64,000 nt of DNA from UBA1672 sp050633325. Its GTDB lineage: Bacteria > Pseudomonadota > Alphaproteobacteria > Micavibrionales > Micavibrionaceae. The stretch covers positions 1 through 64,000 of the forward strand of contig JBOEGH010000013.1 of the NCBI GenBank assembly GCA_050633325.1, written 5' to 3'. Of the stretch, positions 47,903-57,548 are shown piece after piece. Position numbers and translations under genes: made by a program. Within the stretch, counting starts at the first letter, position 1. Each line of letters starts with the position of its first letter. The notes under the pieces were generated by a model. The model did not search any database. It was not told the origin of the DNA and worked only from the letters and a program-made list of their open reading frames with translations.

Positions 47903-50900
47903 TTACGTTCTACGATGGATCTTTAGGCCATTTGGAAACCATTTATAAAGTGCCGGCAAGACCAACAGAGTCAATATGGTAGAAGAAATAATACCGCCTA
48001 TAACTACCGTCGCCAAAGGTCTTTGCACCTCTGATCCTGCGCCTATATTAAATGCCATAGGCACAAACCCAAGGGACGCTACAAGTGCCGTCATTAGAAC
48101 AGGGCGAAGCCTTGTCAATGCGCCCTCTATAATTGCCTCTTCGCGTGGTTTTCCTTGCGCTTCAAGATCACGAATAAAGGACAGCATGACCACCCCATTA
48201 AGCACGGCAACACCAGACAAAGCGATAAAGCCAACACCAGCCGTAATGGATAACGGAATACCACGAAGCATTAATGCAGCTATACCACCGGTTAACGCCA
48301 AAGGCACACCAGAGAAGACAAGCAAAGCCGCACGCGCCGAATTAAACGCCATGAAAAGCAAGCCAAAAATTAGCAGCAAAGCAACAGGCACAACAACCAT
48401 CAAACGTTCTCGTGCAGATATTAATTGCTCAAACGTACCGCCATAGCTAACCCAATATCCCGCAGGAATATCAACTTGCTCTCGCACAGCCTTTTGCACG
48501 TCCTGAACAAAACCGCTTAGATCACGTCCGCGCACATTTGCCGTGACAAATATACGACGCTTTCCGTTCTCACGGCTAATTTGAGCATGACCATAAGCAA
48601 TATCCAAATCAGCGACCTCTTTCAATGGCACATAATCCGGCACATCATCAACACCGTCCTTTTCTGCTGCTTTTAGTGGAATCGGCAACATCTCAAGACT
48701 CTTAATGTCAGTGCGCAGTTTTTCAGGAAGGCGGACAACCAAATCAAAACGTCTGTCCCCTTCAAACACCTGACCAGCCTCACGACCACCCATGGCGATT
48801 TGAACAACATCCTGAACATCTGCAACATTCAAGCCATACAAATCAAGGCGCTTGCGATCAGGCACAATGCTTAAGGTTGGCAGACCATCTGCTTGCTCTG
48901 TACGAACGTCAGCTGCTCCATCTACCTTTTTGACTACAGCCTCAATATCTTGTGCCGTTTTCAGTAATTGTGACAAATCGTCTCCGTACAATTTAACGGC
49001 TAAATCAGACCGAACACCAGATATCAACTCGTTAAAGCGCATTTGTATTGGCTGGGTGAACTCATAGTTATTCCCCGGCAACTCTTTAACAGCCTCTTCA
49101 ATGTTCTTGACCAATTCTGCCTTTGTCATCGATGGATCAGGCCAGTATTTACTTGGTTTCAAGATAACAAAAGTATCCGCAACATTTGGTGGCATAGGGT
49201 CAGTCGCGACCTCTGGCGTTCCAATTTTACTGAACACTGTTTGTACCTCAGGAAAAGACGCAACTGTTTTTTCAACATCATATTGCATCTCCACTGACTG
49301 GCTCATACTTGTTCCGGGAATACGCATTGCATGCATCGCAATATCACCTTCATCAAGACTAGGTATGAACTCCGATCCCATACGTGATGCACCAAACAAG
49401 CTAGCCACCACCATAACAAAAGCGAACACAAACACAGTAGCAGGCTTTCTCAAACTCCACTTTAGCAGTGGCTCATAGCCCTTATTAGCGCCTCTCATAA
49501 GGATATTCTCCTTTTCATGAACCTTGCCAGTTATAAAGGTTGCCACAGCAGCAGGTACAAATGTCAAAGAAAGTAACAATGCACACAACAACGCTGCCAC
49601 CACGGTGAAAGCCATAGGATGGAACATCTTACCTTCGACACCGGTAAGTGCGAATATCGGAACATAAACAATTGTAATAATTAAAATACCAAAGATACTT
49701 GGCTTTATTACTTCCGCCGATGCTTTTGCAGCCAATGAAAAACGCTCATCCTTAGTCAATAAACGCCCAAGCCTATGCTGTTCCATACCGAATCTGCGCA
49801 AGCAGTTTTCAATAATAATAACCGCACCATCTACAATCAGACCAAAATCTAATGCGCCTAAGCTCATCAAATTACCAGACACCCGATTTTCGACCATACC
49901 TGTAATCGTCATCAACATAGTAACCGGAATAACAAGGGCAGTGATTAATGCAGCCCTAAAATTACCCAACAACAAAAACAGAACTACAATTACAAGCAAA
50001 GCACCTTCAACAAGGTTTTTCTCTACGGTTTTAATTGTACGCTCCACCAACGATGTTCGGTCATAGACAGGAACTGCATTCACCCCTTCCGGCAATGAAT
50101 CATTAACTATACGAAGCTGTTCTGCCACGCGGTGCGCGACTTCACGACTGTTTTCGCCCATCAGCATCATCGCAGTTCCAAGAACGACCTCTTCACCGTT
50201 TTGTGTTGCCGCACCAGTGCGAAGCGGAGACCCCAGCGCGACATCTGCAACATCCATGACACGAATAGTCACCTCATCACGCTTTGCAATGATTATATTA
50301 CTAATATCTTCAATGCCCTTAACTTGGCCAGGAACACGTATCAAATATTGCTCACCATATTTTTCAATATATCCCGCACCAACATTATTGTTATTGCTCT
50401 CCAGGGAATCAATAAGGTCTGTAATAGTTAGATCATATGATAATAACCTCTCTGGATATGGCATAACGTGATATTGCTGTTCATAACCACCTATCGTGTT
50501 TATTTCTATTACACCTTTTAGGTTTCGAAGCTGTGGTACAATTACCCACTCTTGTATCGTTAACAGATCCATAGGGGTATAAGCGCTACCGTCATCTTTA
50601 ACCGCACCATCTTCCGCCTCTACGGTGTACATATAAATCTCGCCTAACCCCGTAGCAATAGGCCCCATCATGGGTTCTATACCTTCAGGAAGCTCACCCT
50701 TTATCTCTGATAGACGCTCGGATAAGAGCTGTCTGGCAAAGTAAATATCCGTACCCTCTTCAAAGACAACAGTAACTTGAGACAATCCATATCGAGAAAT
50801 AGAACGCGTATAATCCAGTTTAGGAATACCGGCGATAGCCGTCTCAATAGGAAATGTAATACGTTGCTCAGCTTCAAGTGGAGTATATCCCGCAGCCTCG

Positions 50901-51052
50901 GTGTTAATCTGTATTTGCACGTTGGTGATATCGGGAACAGCATCAATAGACAGACGCTTAAAATTATAAATACCCAAGACACATACGCCAAGCACCGCAA
51001 TTAAAACAAGCCAGCGATGACGTATTGAAAGTTCAATCGTTTTTTCTAACAT
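47903..51052 (-). CDS. CzcA/CusA-type heavy-metal efflux RND pump
   Basis: Proton-driven metal export pump of the HME-RND class, 1049 residues. The N-terminus LSIRHRWLVLIAV, the FKRLSIDAVPDITNVQIQ segment after helix 1, and GALDFGLIVDGAVIIIEN in helix 4 with the conserved Asp pair are typical of CzcA/CusA. LTGVEGKMFHPMAFTV is also diagnostic. The Asp-rich helix 4 favours divalent cations (Zn, Co, Cd) over monovalent Cu/Ag, but this is an inference. It is the last gene of the operon after the outer-membrane channel and adaptor genes and ends before an intrinsic terminator. Confidence 0.95.
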   Translation of the reverse strand: MLEKTIELSIRHRWLVLIAVLGVCVLGIYNFKRLSIDAVPDITNVQIQINTEAAGYTPLEAEQRITFPIETAIAGIPKLDYTRSISRYGLSQVTVVFEEGTDIYFARQLLSERLSEIKGELPEGIEPMMGPIATGLGEIYMYTVEAEDGAVKDDGSAYTPMDLLTIQEWVIVPQLRNLKGVIEINTIGGYEQQYHVMPYPERLLSYDLTITDLIDSLESNNNNVGAGYIEKYGEQYLIRVPGQVKGIEDISNIIIAKRDEVTIRVMDVADVALGSPLRTGAATQNGEEVVLGTAMMLMGENSREVAHRVAEQLRIVNDSLPEGVNAVPVYDRTSLVERTIKTVEKNLVEGALLVIVVLFLLLGNFRAALITALVIPVTMLMTITGMVENRVSGNLMSLGALDFGLIVDGAVIIIENCLRRFGMEQHRLGRLLTKDERFSLAAKASAEVIKPSIFGILIITIVYVPIFALTGVEGKMFHPMAFTVVAALLCALLLSLTFVPAAVATFITGKVHEKENILMRGANKGYEPLLKWSLRKPATVFVFAFVMVVASLFGASRMGSEFIPSLDEGDIAMHAMRIPGTSMSQSVEMQYDVEKTVASFPEVQTVFSKIGTPEVATDPMPPNVADTFVILKPSKYWPDPSMTKAELVKNIEEAVKELPGNNYEFTQPIQMRFNELISGVRSDLAVKLYGDDLSQLLKTAQDIEAVVKKVDGAADVRTEQADGLPTLSIVPDRKRLDLYGLNVADVQDVVQIAMGGREAGQVFEGDRRFDLVVRLPEKLRTDIKSLEMLPIPLKAAEKDGVDDVPDYVPLKEVADLDIAYGHAQISRENGKRRIFVTANVRGRDLSGFVQDVQKAVREQVDIPAGYWVSYGGTFEQLISARERLMVVVPVALLLIFGLLFMAFNSARAALLVFSGVPLALTGGIAALMLRGIPLSITAGVGFIALSGVAVLNGVVMLSFIRDLEAQGKPREEAIIEGALTRLRPVLMTALVASLGFVPMAFNIGAGSEVQRPLATVVIGGIISSTILTLLVLPALYKWFPNGLKIHRRT

Positions 51053-51076
51053 AATAATTTATTCCTTAATTATAAT

Positions 51077-52174
51077 TCAGTGTTGGTGCTCTGCACCTGC
51101 TTTTAGGATGTCGGCCTTAATGATAAAACTGCCATCACTTACATATTCCTGACCGACATCAAGGCCATCTTTTATCTCTATGTAATTACTATCACTGATA
51201 CCTGTTTTCACGTTTACCATCTCATAGCTTTTGCCATTACGAACAAAGACTACGGACTTATCTTCCATCGTTTGAATTGCGGATACACGTACGGCCACAG
51301 GAGTGCTTTGCTTTGACACGCTAACGTCTCCTTCTACTGTCATTCCGGGACGCCATAGACCATTTTCATTTGATAAAGGAACAATAGCGACCATTGTCTG
51401 GCTTAGTGCGTCTGCAGTTGGAAACAACATACCGATTGGCGCATTACCGACTTTTCGCTCATCCAAAGTATGAACACGAACATCTTGTGAAACTTTTATA
51501 GAATCTGCATCCTTGGGAAACACATGGAATTTTGCCCAAACCTGCGTCAAATCCGCGATCATGAACAAAGCCTCACCATTTGCCACGTCCCCTATATTGG
51601 TATTACGCTCTAAAATAACGCCATCAATTGGAGATTTCACAGTATAGTTTCTTAAACTCTCATTGCTTTCTACAATTGCCAGAGCTTGCCCTTTTTTAAC
51701 AATTTCACCAAGATTAGCAGTGACACCACGCACTATCCCCGGAAAGCGAGCACGAACATATGCTTTATTATTTTGGTTTATTACGATACGTCCCGTAAGT
51801 GATGAGGTGTTGTTAATAGTAGCAGCGGACACCGCCTCAACCACAACCCCAGCACGCTTAGCCGCGTCGTGATCTATTTCCGTTTTACCTTCTTCGTGAT
51901 CATCATGACCATCACCAGTACTTCCGTGCCCATGATCATCATGAGAGTCCTTTTTTGTATGACTGTCATGCCCATGACCATCATGGTCATCTTTTTCTTC
52001 ACCATGGTCATTATGCTCTCCGCCATCATCAGGGGCGTGCCCCTTGGCATTATCATGTGTTTCATGTTGCTCTTCGTGACCATGATCATCATGATCCTGC
52101 GCGTATACACTTACGCTCATAGACGGTGAAATAAACCACACAGCAAGCGCAGTTGTTATAATTAATTTTTTCAT
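51077..52174 (-). CDS. CzcB-type metal efflux adaptor with a long His/Asp-rich N-terminal region
   Basis: Periplasmic adaptor of 365 residues for the CzcA-type pump. A signal peptide of about 25 residues is followed by some 80 residues made almost wholly of His, Asp, Glu, Gly and Lys (for example HDDHGHEEQHETHD), a probable periplasmic metal-binding arm. From about residue 110 the normal adaptor starts: a VVEAVSAATINN strand, lipoyl half VTANLGEIVKKGQALAIVES, second half YTVKSPIDGVILERNTNIGD, then barrel domains. It overlaps the channel gene by 4 bp. The His arm is seen; metal capture is known for similar CzcB proteins. Confidence 0.93.
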   Translation of the reverse strand: MKKLIITTALAVWFISPSMSVSVYAQDHDDHGHEEQHETHDNAKGHAPDDGGEHNDHGEEKDDHDGHGHDSHTKKDSHDDHGHGSTGDGHDDHEEGKTEIDHDAAKRAGVVVEAVSAATINNTSSLTGRIVINQNNKAYVRARFPGIVRGVTANLGEIVKKGQALAIVESNESLRNYTVKSPIDGVILERNTNIGDVANGEALFMIADLTQVWAKFHVFPKDADSIKVSQDVRVHTLDERKVGNAPIGMLFPTADALSQTMVAIVPLSNENGLWRPGMTVEGDVSVSKQSTPVAVRVSAIQTMEDKSVVFVRNGKSYEMVNVKTGISDSNYIEIKDGLDVGQEYVSDGSFIIKADILKAGAEHQH

Positions 52175-53451
52175 TTTGTTTCTCCTTCATTAGAGGAATT
52201 AATGTTTTGAACAAGAGTCTCATGTGTACCCATAAGAAACTCTGCTTGTACTTTTGCTTGATAAAGGTTGAGGATGCTTTTCAAATGCGCCTCTTGCACT
52301 TCGTTCAATGTGCGTTGTGCATCCAGTAAATCCAAAAAGGAAAAAGCCCCTCGACTGTACCCTTCATCGGCCTGATTATATGCCTTTCGTGCACTGGGTA
52401 TAATCTCACTTTGATAGCGCTTCGTTTCTTCTATGGCGGAAGAAAGGCTTTCCCATGCGTCAATTGCTGACTGCTCTTGTGTCAAATAAGATGCTTGACC
52501 AATTGCTTCGGCTTTTACGACATCGGCCTGTGCCTTTACTATTTCCCCCTGATTGCGATTAAAAACCGGAATCGGTATAGAAATACTGGCTATTAATGCT
52601 GTGCTGTCATTTTCATTAAAACGACGCACCCCTATACCAAATGTTGGATCTGGCAAAGAATATGAATGCGCAAGGCTCAAAGAAGACTTAGCCCTCATAT
52701 TCATGAATTGCTGCATCCGCGCCTGTGGAGATTGTTGCAAAGCATCTATCATGACTTGCCTGTCCATCAATTGCGGAAGCTTATCAAGTGACACATCCAC
52801 ACTGATACCTTCAGCATCCTCAGAACCACCCAAAATTCGCGCCAGATTATTCTTAGCACTCAACAATTCCTTTTGTGCCTGCCTTTTTTCAACTTCTGCA
52901 GAGGCCTTCTCAATATCAGCTTTCGTATGTTGTATTTCAGGTGCTTTGGCTGCACCGATACGGTTTTTGACAATATCATGGGTTTTATCGGCCAAACCCA
53001 AGCGTCGATCAGCTAGCTTGAGCCCCTCTTCCGCCACAGCCAAACGAATAAAGGCATATTCAGTTTCCGCTAACAAACTCAATGCTTGTGCTTTTGCCTG
53101 CTCATGACTTATTTTAACATCATAATCTGCAATACTGGTTCGGTTTTTTCTCTTTCCACCGATTTCTATAGTCTGTTCAATACCAAAGGTTAGTTCAGCA
53201 CCATCGAAGCCTTCCTGCTCATCCTCTCCTGCAAAGTTTTCTATTTCAAAAACAGCATTAGGGTTAACCAATAAAGATGCTTGTGCTCTTTGCCCTTCTG
53301 CAGATCTTATATCTGCCAAAGCTGCGCGATAGCTTGGGTTATTATGGAGAGCTTTAATAAAAGCTTGTTGCTTATCCAGCGTCTCCGCATTTACATATGT
53401 GGTCGGCGATACACATAAAGCCGCCACTACCGTATAAAGTAGTCTATTCAT
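52171..53451 (-). CDS. CzcC-type outer-membrane channel (TolC family)
   Basis: Outer-membrane exit duct of the metal pump, 426 residues. A signal peptide ends near VNA-ET (residue 22); there is no lipobox, unlike the NodT-type channel of the other RND operon. Two OEP helical repeats are present, with the CzcC-like segments ALADIRSAEGQRAQASLLVNPN, EIENFAGEDEQEGFDGAE and FSFLDLLDAQRTLNEVQ. It is the first large gene of the operon, preceded by a small Cys/His-rich protein gene 115 bp upstream on the same strand. Confidence 0.92.
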   Translation of the reverse strand: MNRLLYTVVAALCVSPTTYVNAETLDKQQAFIKALHNNPSYRAALADIRSAEGQRAQASLLVNPNAVFEIENFAGEDEQEGFDGAELTFGIEQTIEIGGKRKNRTSIADYDVKISHEQAKAQALSLLAETEYAFIRLAVAEEGLKLADRRLGLADKTHDIVKNRIGAAKAPEIQHTKADIEKASAEVEKRQAQKELLSAKNNLARILGGSEDAEGISVDVSLDKLPQLMDRQVMIDALQQSPQARMQQFMNMRAKSSLSLAHSYSLPDPTFGIGVRRFNENDSTALIASISIPIPVFNRNQGEIVKAQADVVKAEAIGQASYLTQEQSAIDAWESLSSAIEETKRYQSEIIPSARKAYNQADEGYSRGAFSFLDLLDAQRTLNEVQEAHLKSILNLYQAKVQAEFLMGTHETLVQNINSSNEGETK

Positions 53452-53566
53452 TATTTTATCCTATTTTGGGAAATATAAATCACGTGCACACATGCATTTA
53501 GAATACATTGTGCACAAAATTAAGACGCAAATAGCCTGTCTTTAAACACGCATATTGCTGATTAAA

Positions 53567-53893
53567 TTATGATTTAGGGGGGCGTTTGAGGCCGTAAACA
53601 AAATCACTGAGAACGACTTGCGATTCTCCGATTTTATTACCTTTATAACCTTGGGAAAGCAGTAAACTGGCACCTTCATCATAACTAATAACATGATGAT
53701 GAACACATCCGTGACCACACATCATATCACAATCACATGATGATTTTTGCTCATTATCCTCTATATCAGAGTGAGCGTGAGAAACGGAATCTGCGGTTAT
53801 ATCTTGAGGTACATCAACACAGGCATGGGCAACACTCACGGTAACCGTGAACGCAAATGCAATGGTGCTAAGAATTAAAACAAAATACCTCAT
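53567..53893 (-). CDS. Small periplasmic Cys/His-rich protein, probable metal-binding
   Basis: A 108-residue protein with a clear signal peptide ending at AHA-CV (residue 24). The centre contains SSCDCDMMCGHGCVHHHV, with four cysteines and four histidines within 18 residues, plus a nearby SHAHSD. This is a strong candidate soft-metal site. The C-terminus is basic. It lies just upstream of the CzcC-type gene on the same strand, so it is probably part of the metal-resistance unit as a periplasmic metal carrier or sensor. Small proteins of this kind are often found beside czc genes, but no function is established that I can name. Confidence 0.72.
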   Translation of the reverse strand: MRYFVLILSTIAFAFTVTVSVAHACVDVPQDITADSVSHAHSDIEDNEQKSSCDCDMMCGHGCVHHHVISYDEGASLLLSQGYKGNKIGESQVVLSDFVYGLKRPPKS

Positions 53894-54016
53894 ATACGAA
53901 ACACTAACACTTAAAAGTTAGGAATTCAATAACAAGATTTATAAATTAACTCCCGAAAAACACAGAGCGCAAACTTTACACTACAAAAATAATTGGCCTG
54001 ATTTAAACAGATACCT

Positions 54017-55171
54017 CTACTTACCAAGCCATTTAAGAACAACTTTTTGATGATCTAATATAGGCTGTTCACCATTCTTTGCGGCTGGCCCGACATCAAA
54101 ATTAGGGCTTTTAAATGATGCTTGCTGTTGTTCACAGGCATAGACATCTTCGGCCATAAAATCCCCAGACGCCATAGGATCATCGTCACTTAAGCCTTTA
54201 GCATATTTACCACGAATTCTTCCTTTCCAAAAACCTGCAGATTTCGAGGCTTGCTTACCAAACTCCCAATATGAAGCATCCTTCATACGTGTTCTTGTTT
54301 CAACAACACTAAGATCAGGAGAGATAGGTATGATATGAAATATTGACCATGTGCATTCACTTTCAGCCAACCCAAATCCGGGAAACAACATAGGAACCCA
54401 CGCACCCAAACTATCTTCAGGCACAACAAGAGGATACGGCGCATTCTTCTTAATATCTTGCGCATACACATCTTTCAAAGGTTCTTTAAACGCATAATGA
54501 GGGCCATAAAATCCAAATTTCGCACTTTTATGATCGTACATAGACAATGTACCAGAATGCAAATGTGCCAAATGATAGACATCAATATAATTTTCCACCA
54601 CAACTTTCCAGTTAGCCTTAATTTCATGGCGGGTAGAAGTATTAGGATACTCCACAAGGTCTTCTACCTTATGCGGCCCCAGATGACTTTCAACAGGTGC
54701 GAACCACTCTTCAACAGAAATCGCATCAGGGTCAGGATGCACAAAAAGCATACTACGCCATATTCCAACCGATGCAGTTTTTAAACCATGGCACTTTTTG
54801 TCAATATCTGCGAATTCATCCTTATGTTCAGGAACCCCTACTAAATCGCCCTTAAAATTATATGTCCAATCATGATACGGACATGTTATGGCTTTACCAC
54901 CATTTCCCGCCGCACGTAGAAGCTGCGTCCCGCGATGACGACATATATTGTGAAACGCGCGCAACTGCCCATCATGGCCTTTGATAATAAAGATGTTATT
55001 CAACCCGGCCTGCACAGAAACAAAATCACCAGGCTCTTTTATATCCTCAACAAATCCTGCAAAAAACCATGTCTTTGAAAAAATAAGTTCTTGCTCTTTG
55101 TCGAACCACTCTTTGGATGTATATGCCTCAACCGGTAAGTGATGTATCATTTTTGATTGTTTATCAGTCAT
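54017..55171 (-). CDS. Rieske non-heme iron oxygenase, alpha-subunit type
   Basis: A 384-residue oxygenase. The Rieske [2Fe-2S] ligands are Cys77, His79, Cys97 and His100 (CRHRG and CPYHDW). The mononuclear iron site is seen as Asp197-x2-His200-x4-His205 in NYIDVYHLAHLH. The enzyme needs electrons from a separate ferredoxin/reductase, none of which is encoded nearby. Substrates in this family range from aromatics to quaternary amines and sterols. It is the last gene of a five-gene operon with a sterol-desaturase-family hydroxylase and overlaps the small membrane-protein gene by 4 bp, so a lipid-like substrate is a reasonable but unproven guess. Confidence 0.9.
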   Translation of the reverse strand: MTDKQSKMIHHLPVEAYTSKEWFDKEQELIFSKTWFFAGFVEDIKEPGDFVSVQAGLNNIFIIKGHDGQLRAFHNICRHRGTQLLRAAGNGGKAITCPYHDWTYNFKGDLVGVPEHKDEFADIDKKCHGLKTASVGIWRSMLFVHPDPDAISVEEWFAPVESHLGPHKVEDLVEYPNTSTRHEIKANWKVVVENYIDVYHLAHLHSGTLSMYDHKSAKFGFYGPHYAFKEPLKDVYAQDIKKNAPYPLVVPEDSLGAWVPMLFPGFGLAESECTWSIFHIIPISPDLSVVETRTRMKDASYWEFGKQASKSAGFWKGRIRGKYAKGLSDDDPMASGDFMAEDVYACEQQQASFKSPNFDVGPAAKNGEQPILDHQKVVLKWLGK

Positions 55172-55359
55172 TCCTCACCCCACGAGAAAAAACAGCTGAC
55201 AGCTAACGCAAACCATATCGCTAATACAATCCAATAGCTCACAGGGTCTGTTTCACGATAAATAATATCCCACAACAAGGTATAACCAGCATACAGGTCG
55301 TACCCTACCCAACCAAGCAGTGCGACACCGACATATGTCCATATATTATTCATTTTCAC
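55168..55359 (-). CDS. Small two-helix membrane protein
   Basis: A 63-residue protein with two hydrophobic segments (about 6-27 and 41-58), unlike any family I know. Its start lies 14 bp inside the end of the desaturase gene and its stop overlaps the Rieske gene by 4 bp, so it is translated as part of the operon. Its length, overlap and coding context make it a real gene. It could act as a membrane adaptor for one of the oxygenases. Confidence 0.7.
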   Translation of the reverse strand: MKMNNIWTYVGVALLGWVGYDLYAGYTLLWDIIYRETDPVSYWIVLAIWFALAVSCFFSWGEE

Positions 55360-56242
55360 TTACTCCCTTATTTATTTTAGCTTCCCATCCGGGTCCTTTA
55401 TAAAGACACGCCAATTTATTTGCGTATCCCTTGGTGCGCTTGACTTTATTACCAAGCCTCACAAAACCATGGAAAAATACAACAAACGGGTTATTTGACT
55501 TAATCGGTGGTAACACACCATAAACGACCTTTTCTTCTTCTTCGGCAAAAGTACCAAAGGCTTTGTCCCAAATAATCAAAATACCGGCATAGTTTTTATC
55601 CAGATATTGCCTGTTTGACCCATGATGAACACGGTGATGTGAAGGAGTATTAAAAATTGCCTCTATAAATCGTGGTAACTTTCCAACAACTTCTGTGTGA
55701 AGGGCAGTTTGAAATAACTGAACCATTGCTGCAGAAAATAAAACCAAAATAGGATCAAACCCAATTGCGACAACGGGAAGGTGAAATGGTAAACCAAAAA
55801 TCGCATCAAGTGGCCCATGTCGATACGCAACAGATATATTAAAATGCGGAGAACTGTGATGTACCGTATGTGTTGCCCATCCCAATCCGATTTGGTGCGC
55901 CATACGATGTTCCCAATAATAAGCAAGGTCACAAGCAATAATACATAATGCGATGGTGTAAATATTATTCGGTAATTGTGTGAAAATAAAGTTCTCATAT
56001 ACCCAATAAAAACTAACCATGTAAGCACCCGCCACCAGCGCAACAATACCAAGATGAGCGGCAAGCGTTACAAAATTGGCCAATGCATCACCGGCTATAT
56101 TTCGATTCATCTTGCGCTTGAACAACAGCATAACAATCTCAAATGAAAAAATAGCCATCGCCGCAACAAAGAACCAATCTTCCGCAACTAACTCCCATTC
56201 ATATATGGCCCAACTATTGTAAATATGTTCCCAAAAACCCAT
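55346..56242 (-). CDS. Sterol desaturase/fatty acid hydroxylase family protein
   Basis: A 298-residue di-iron membrane enzyme. Several hydrophobic segments surround the His boxes: EHRMAH near residue 112, HTVHHSSPHFN, and HRVHHGSN further on. The GILIIWDKAFGTFAEEEE segment is also a family hallmark. Such enzymes hydroxylate or desaturate sterols, fatty acids, sphingoid bases or carotenoids. Which lipid is used here is not shown. It sits between a DUF2141 protein gene (11 bp upstream) and the small membrane protein, in the TetR-led operon. Confidence 0.92.
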   Translation of the reverse strand: MGFWEHIYNSWAIYEWELVAEDWFFVAAMAIFSFEIVMLLFKRKMNRNIAGDALANFVTLAAHLGIVALVAGAYMVSFYWVYENFIFTQLPNNIYTIALCIIACDLAYYWEHRMAHQIGLGWATHTVHHSSPHFNISVAYRHGPLDAIFGLPFHLPVVAIGFDPILVLFSAAMVQLFQTALHTEVVGKLPRFIEAIFNTPSHHRVHHGSNRQYLDKNYAGILIIWDKAFGTFAEEEEKVVYGVLPPIKSNNPFVVFFHGFVRLGNKVKRTKGYANKLACLYKGPGWEAKINKGVSENE

Positions 56243-56253
56243 AAACGTTGCTC

Positions 56254-56697
56254 CTATTTAATATAAATCATTTCAATATTATGTGTGCCGCCAGTATCAG
56301 ACACATCAAAAACCGCATCAGAAAAAGGTGTAACTTCCTTGTCTGCGCCAACATTGTTACTATAGGCAAAGCCCTCTTCCGGGAATTTGCGAGCACTTAC
56401 GTCAAACTCTCCATTGGCATTTTCGTCATGATGAATGGCAATCGCATAACTGCCAGAGGGAACATCATGTAATGTGATGCTCTGACTACCTTTACGAGCA
56501 GCAATGGATATAGCAGCAAAGGCACTATCGGCATTTTGTTGGTCAAATGATGCCTCACTGTTAAAAACAGCAATTTGCATACGCCCCCTATCATTGCGGA
56601 TATTTTCTATATTTACTTTGATGTCACCAGCAAACACAGCAGTAGACGTAATGGACGCAATTGCCACCAATACAATAAAGTTTACTTTACCTCTCAC
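56254..56697 (-). CDS. DUF2141 domain-containing secreted protein
   Basis: A 147-residue protein with signal peptide ending at VFA-GD (residue 23). The mature part shows the DUF2141 pattern: VNIENIRNDRGRMQIAVFN, SYAIAIHHDENANGEFD and the EEGFAYSNN segment before a final beta strand. It should be a small periplasmic beta-sandwich. The family has no established activity that I can name. Its ATG overlaps the TetR stop by 4 bp, placing it second in the oxygenase operon. Confidence 0.85.
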   Translation of the reverse strand: MRGKVNFIVLVAIASITSTAVFAGDIKVNIENIRNDRGRMQIAVFNSEASFDQQNADSAFAAISIAARKGSQSITLHDVPSGSYAIAIHHDENANGEFDVSARKFPEEGFAYSNNVGADKEVTPFSDAVFDVSDTGGTHNIEMIYIK

Positions 56698-57293
56698 TTT
56701 AATATCTCCTTTTCAATTGATAATGTTCTAATAAGATTATATGCAGCCTGCCTGGAATGCCGCTGTAAATCTTGGATATCCTCTCCCAATGGAGTTAAGC
56801 TGTCTGCATTAAAATAAATACCCATAACCCCCATAGCGGTGGTTCTTATAATTGCTGTATCTTGTTGAGGGTAATAAAAAGACACATGGTCACAAAACCA
56901 ACGTGAGACATCGTTAAGCCATTGGTTCATTTTATCTCGTATATTTTTATTCTCCTGAGACACAGCAATAAACGCAGATGCAACGAGCGTATCACTATGT
57001 ACCGTTACTTGCGGAACGGGAAAAAGAACATCCAAGAAATCATCTATAGTGACAAAGCATCCCGGTTGCGCTTCCTTTAAAAGGTCTTCAGTACGGCAAA
57101 GAAACCTATCAATCGATTGTTCAAGCAAATCGCTCTGGTTACCTACATGATGACGCACCAAGGGGCGTGACAAGCCTGACTCTTCCGCGATAAGTGCAAG
57201 AGTAGTTCCATGTACACCAAACTTCGCTATACATGCCTCATAAGCCTGAAGGATTTGCTCAGATCTTTTGTCATTTACACTTGGTCGCGCCAT
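56694..57293 (-). CDS. TetR/AcrR-family transcriptional regulator
   Basis: A 199-residue repressor. The N-terminal DNA-binding domain is clear: ILQAYEACIAKFGVHGTTLALIAEESGLSRPLVRHHVG. The C-terminal ligand-binding half is helical and divergent. It is the first gene of the operon TetR, DUF2141, desaturase, small membrane protein, Rieske, with 4-bp overlap to the next gene. It therefore probably controls its own operon, with ligand a substrate or product of the two oxygenases. Inverted repeats lie just upstream. Confidence 0.9.
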   Translation of the reverse strand: MARPSVNDKRSEQILQAYEACIAKFGVHGTTLALIAEESGLSRPLVRHHVGNQSDLLEQSIDRFLCRTEDLLKEAQPGCFVTIDDFLDVLFPVPQVTVHSDTLVASAFIAVSQENKNIRDKMNQWLNDVSRWFCDHVSFYYPQQDTAIIRTTAMGVMGIYFNADSLTPLGEDIQDLQRHSRQAAYNLIRTLSIEKEILK

Positions 57294-57344
57294 ATAAGCT
57301 TCACTTTCAATATTGTTTGTCAGTTTTGATTATAAACATATCAC

Positions 57345-57359
57345 TATTGATTGTCAATA
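57345..57359. promoter_or_regulatory. Inverted repeat upstream of the TetR-led operon, candidate operator
   Basis: TATTGA-TTG-TCAATA is a perfect 6-bp inverted repeat, about 52 bp upstream of the TetR start codon. A short CAATATTG palindrome at 57308-57315 lies closer to the gene. TetR proteins usually bind such sites over their own promoter; the assignment is inferred from position. Confidence 0.45.
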
Positions 57360-57489
57360 CTGATGATTAACAGTATATTGAGCTAGGGCATAAATCATGA
57401 AAACTAAAAAAAGCCCTCAAAAGTGGCTAAAGTCATTAATAGTCTTTATGCATCACAAACATTGCGTTATTTTATTAATGTCACATAAC

Positions 57490-57504
57490 GGCCATTAGCG
57501 TACT
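57490..57504 (-). repeat. Copy 1 of a recurring intergenic motif (degenerate)
   Basis: GGCCATTAGCGTACT matches the complement of ACGTCCGCTTATGGCC with three differences. It lies 45 bp downstream of the DUF3137 stop codon, oriented with that gene. Confidence 0.45.
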
Positions 57505-57548
57505 TTGGTCATTTCTATTGGAACAAACATCTAATAATTAGTTTCCAA

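Noticed and set aside
57397..57498. Possible 33-codon gene upstream of the TetR operon
   Set aside because: Starts with a plausible MKTKK but has no ribosome site, no recognisable pattern, and ends inside a degenerate motif copy; too little support.
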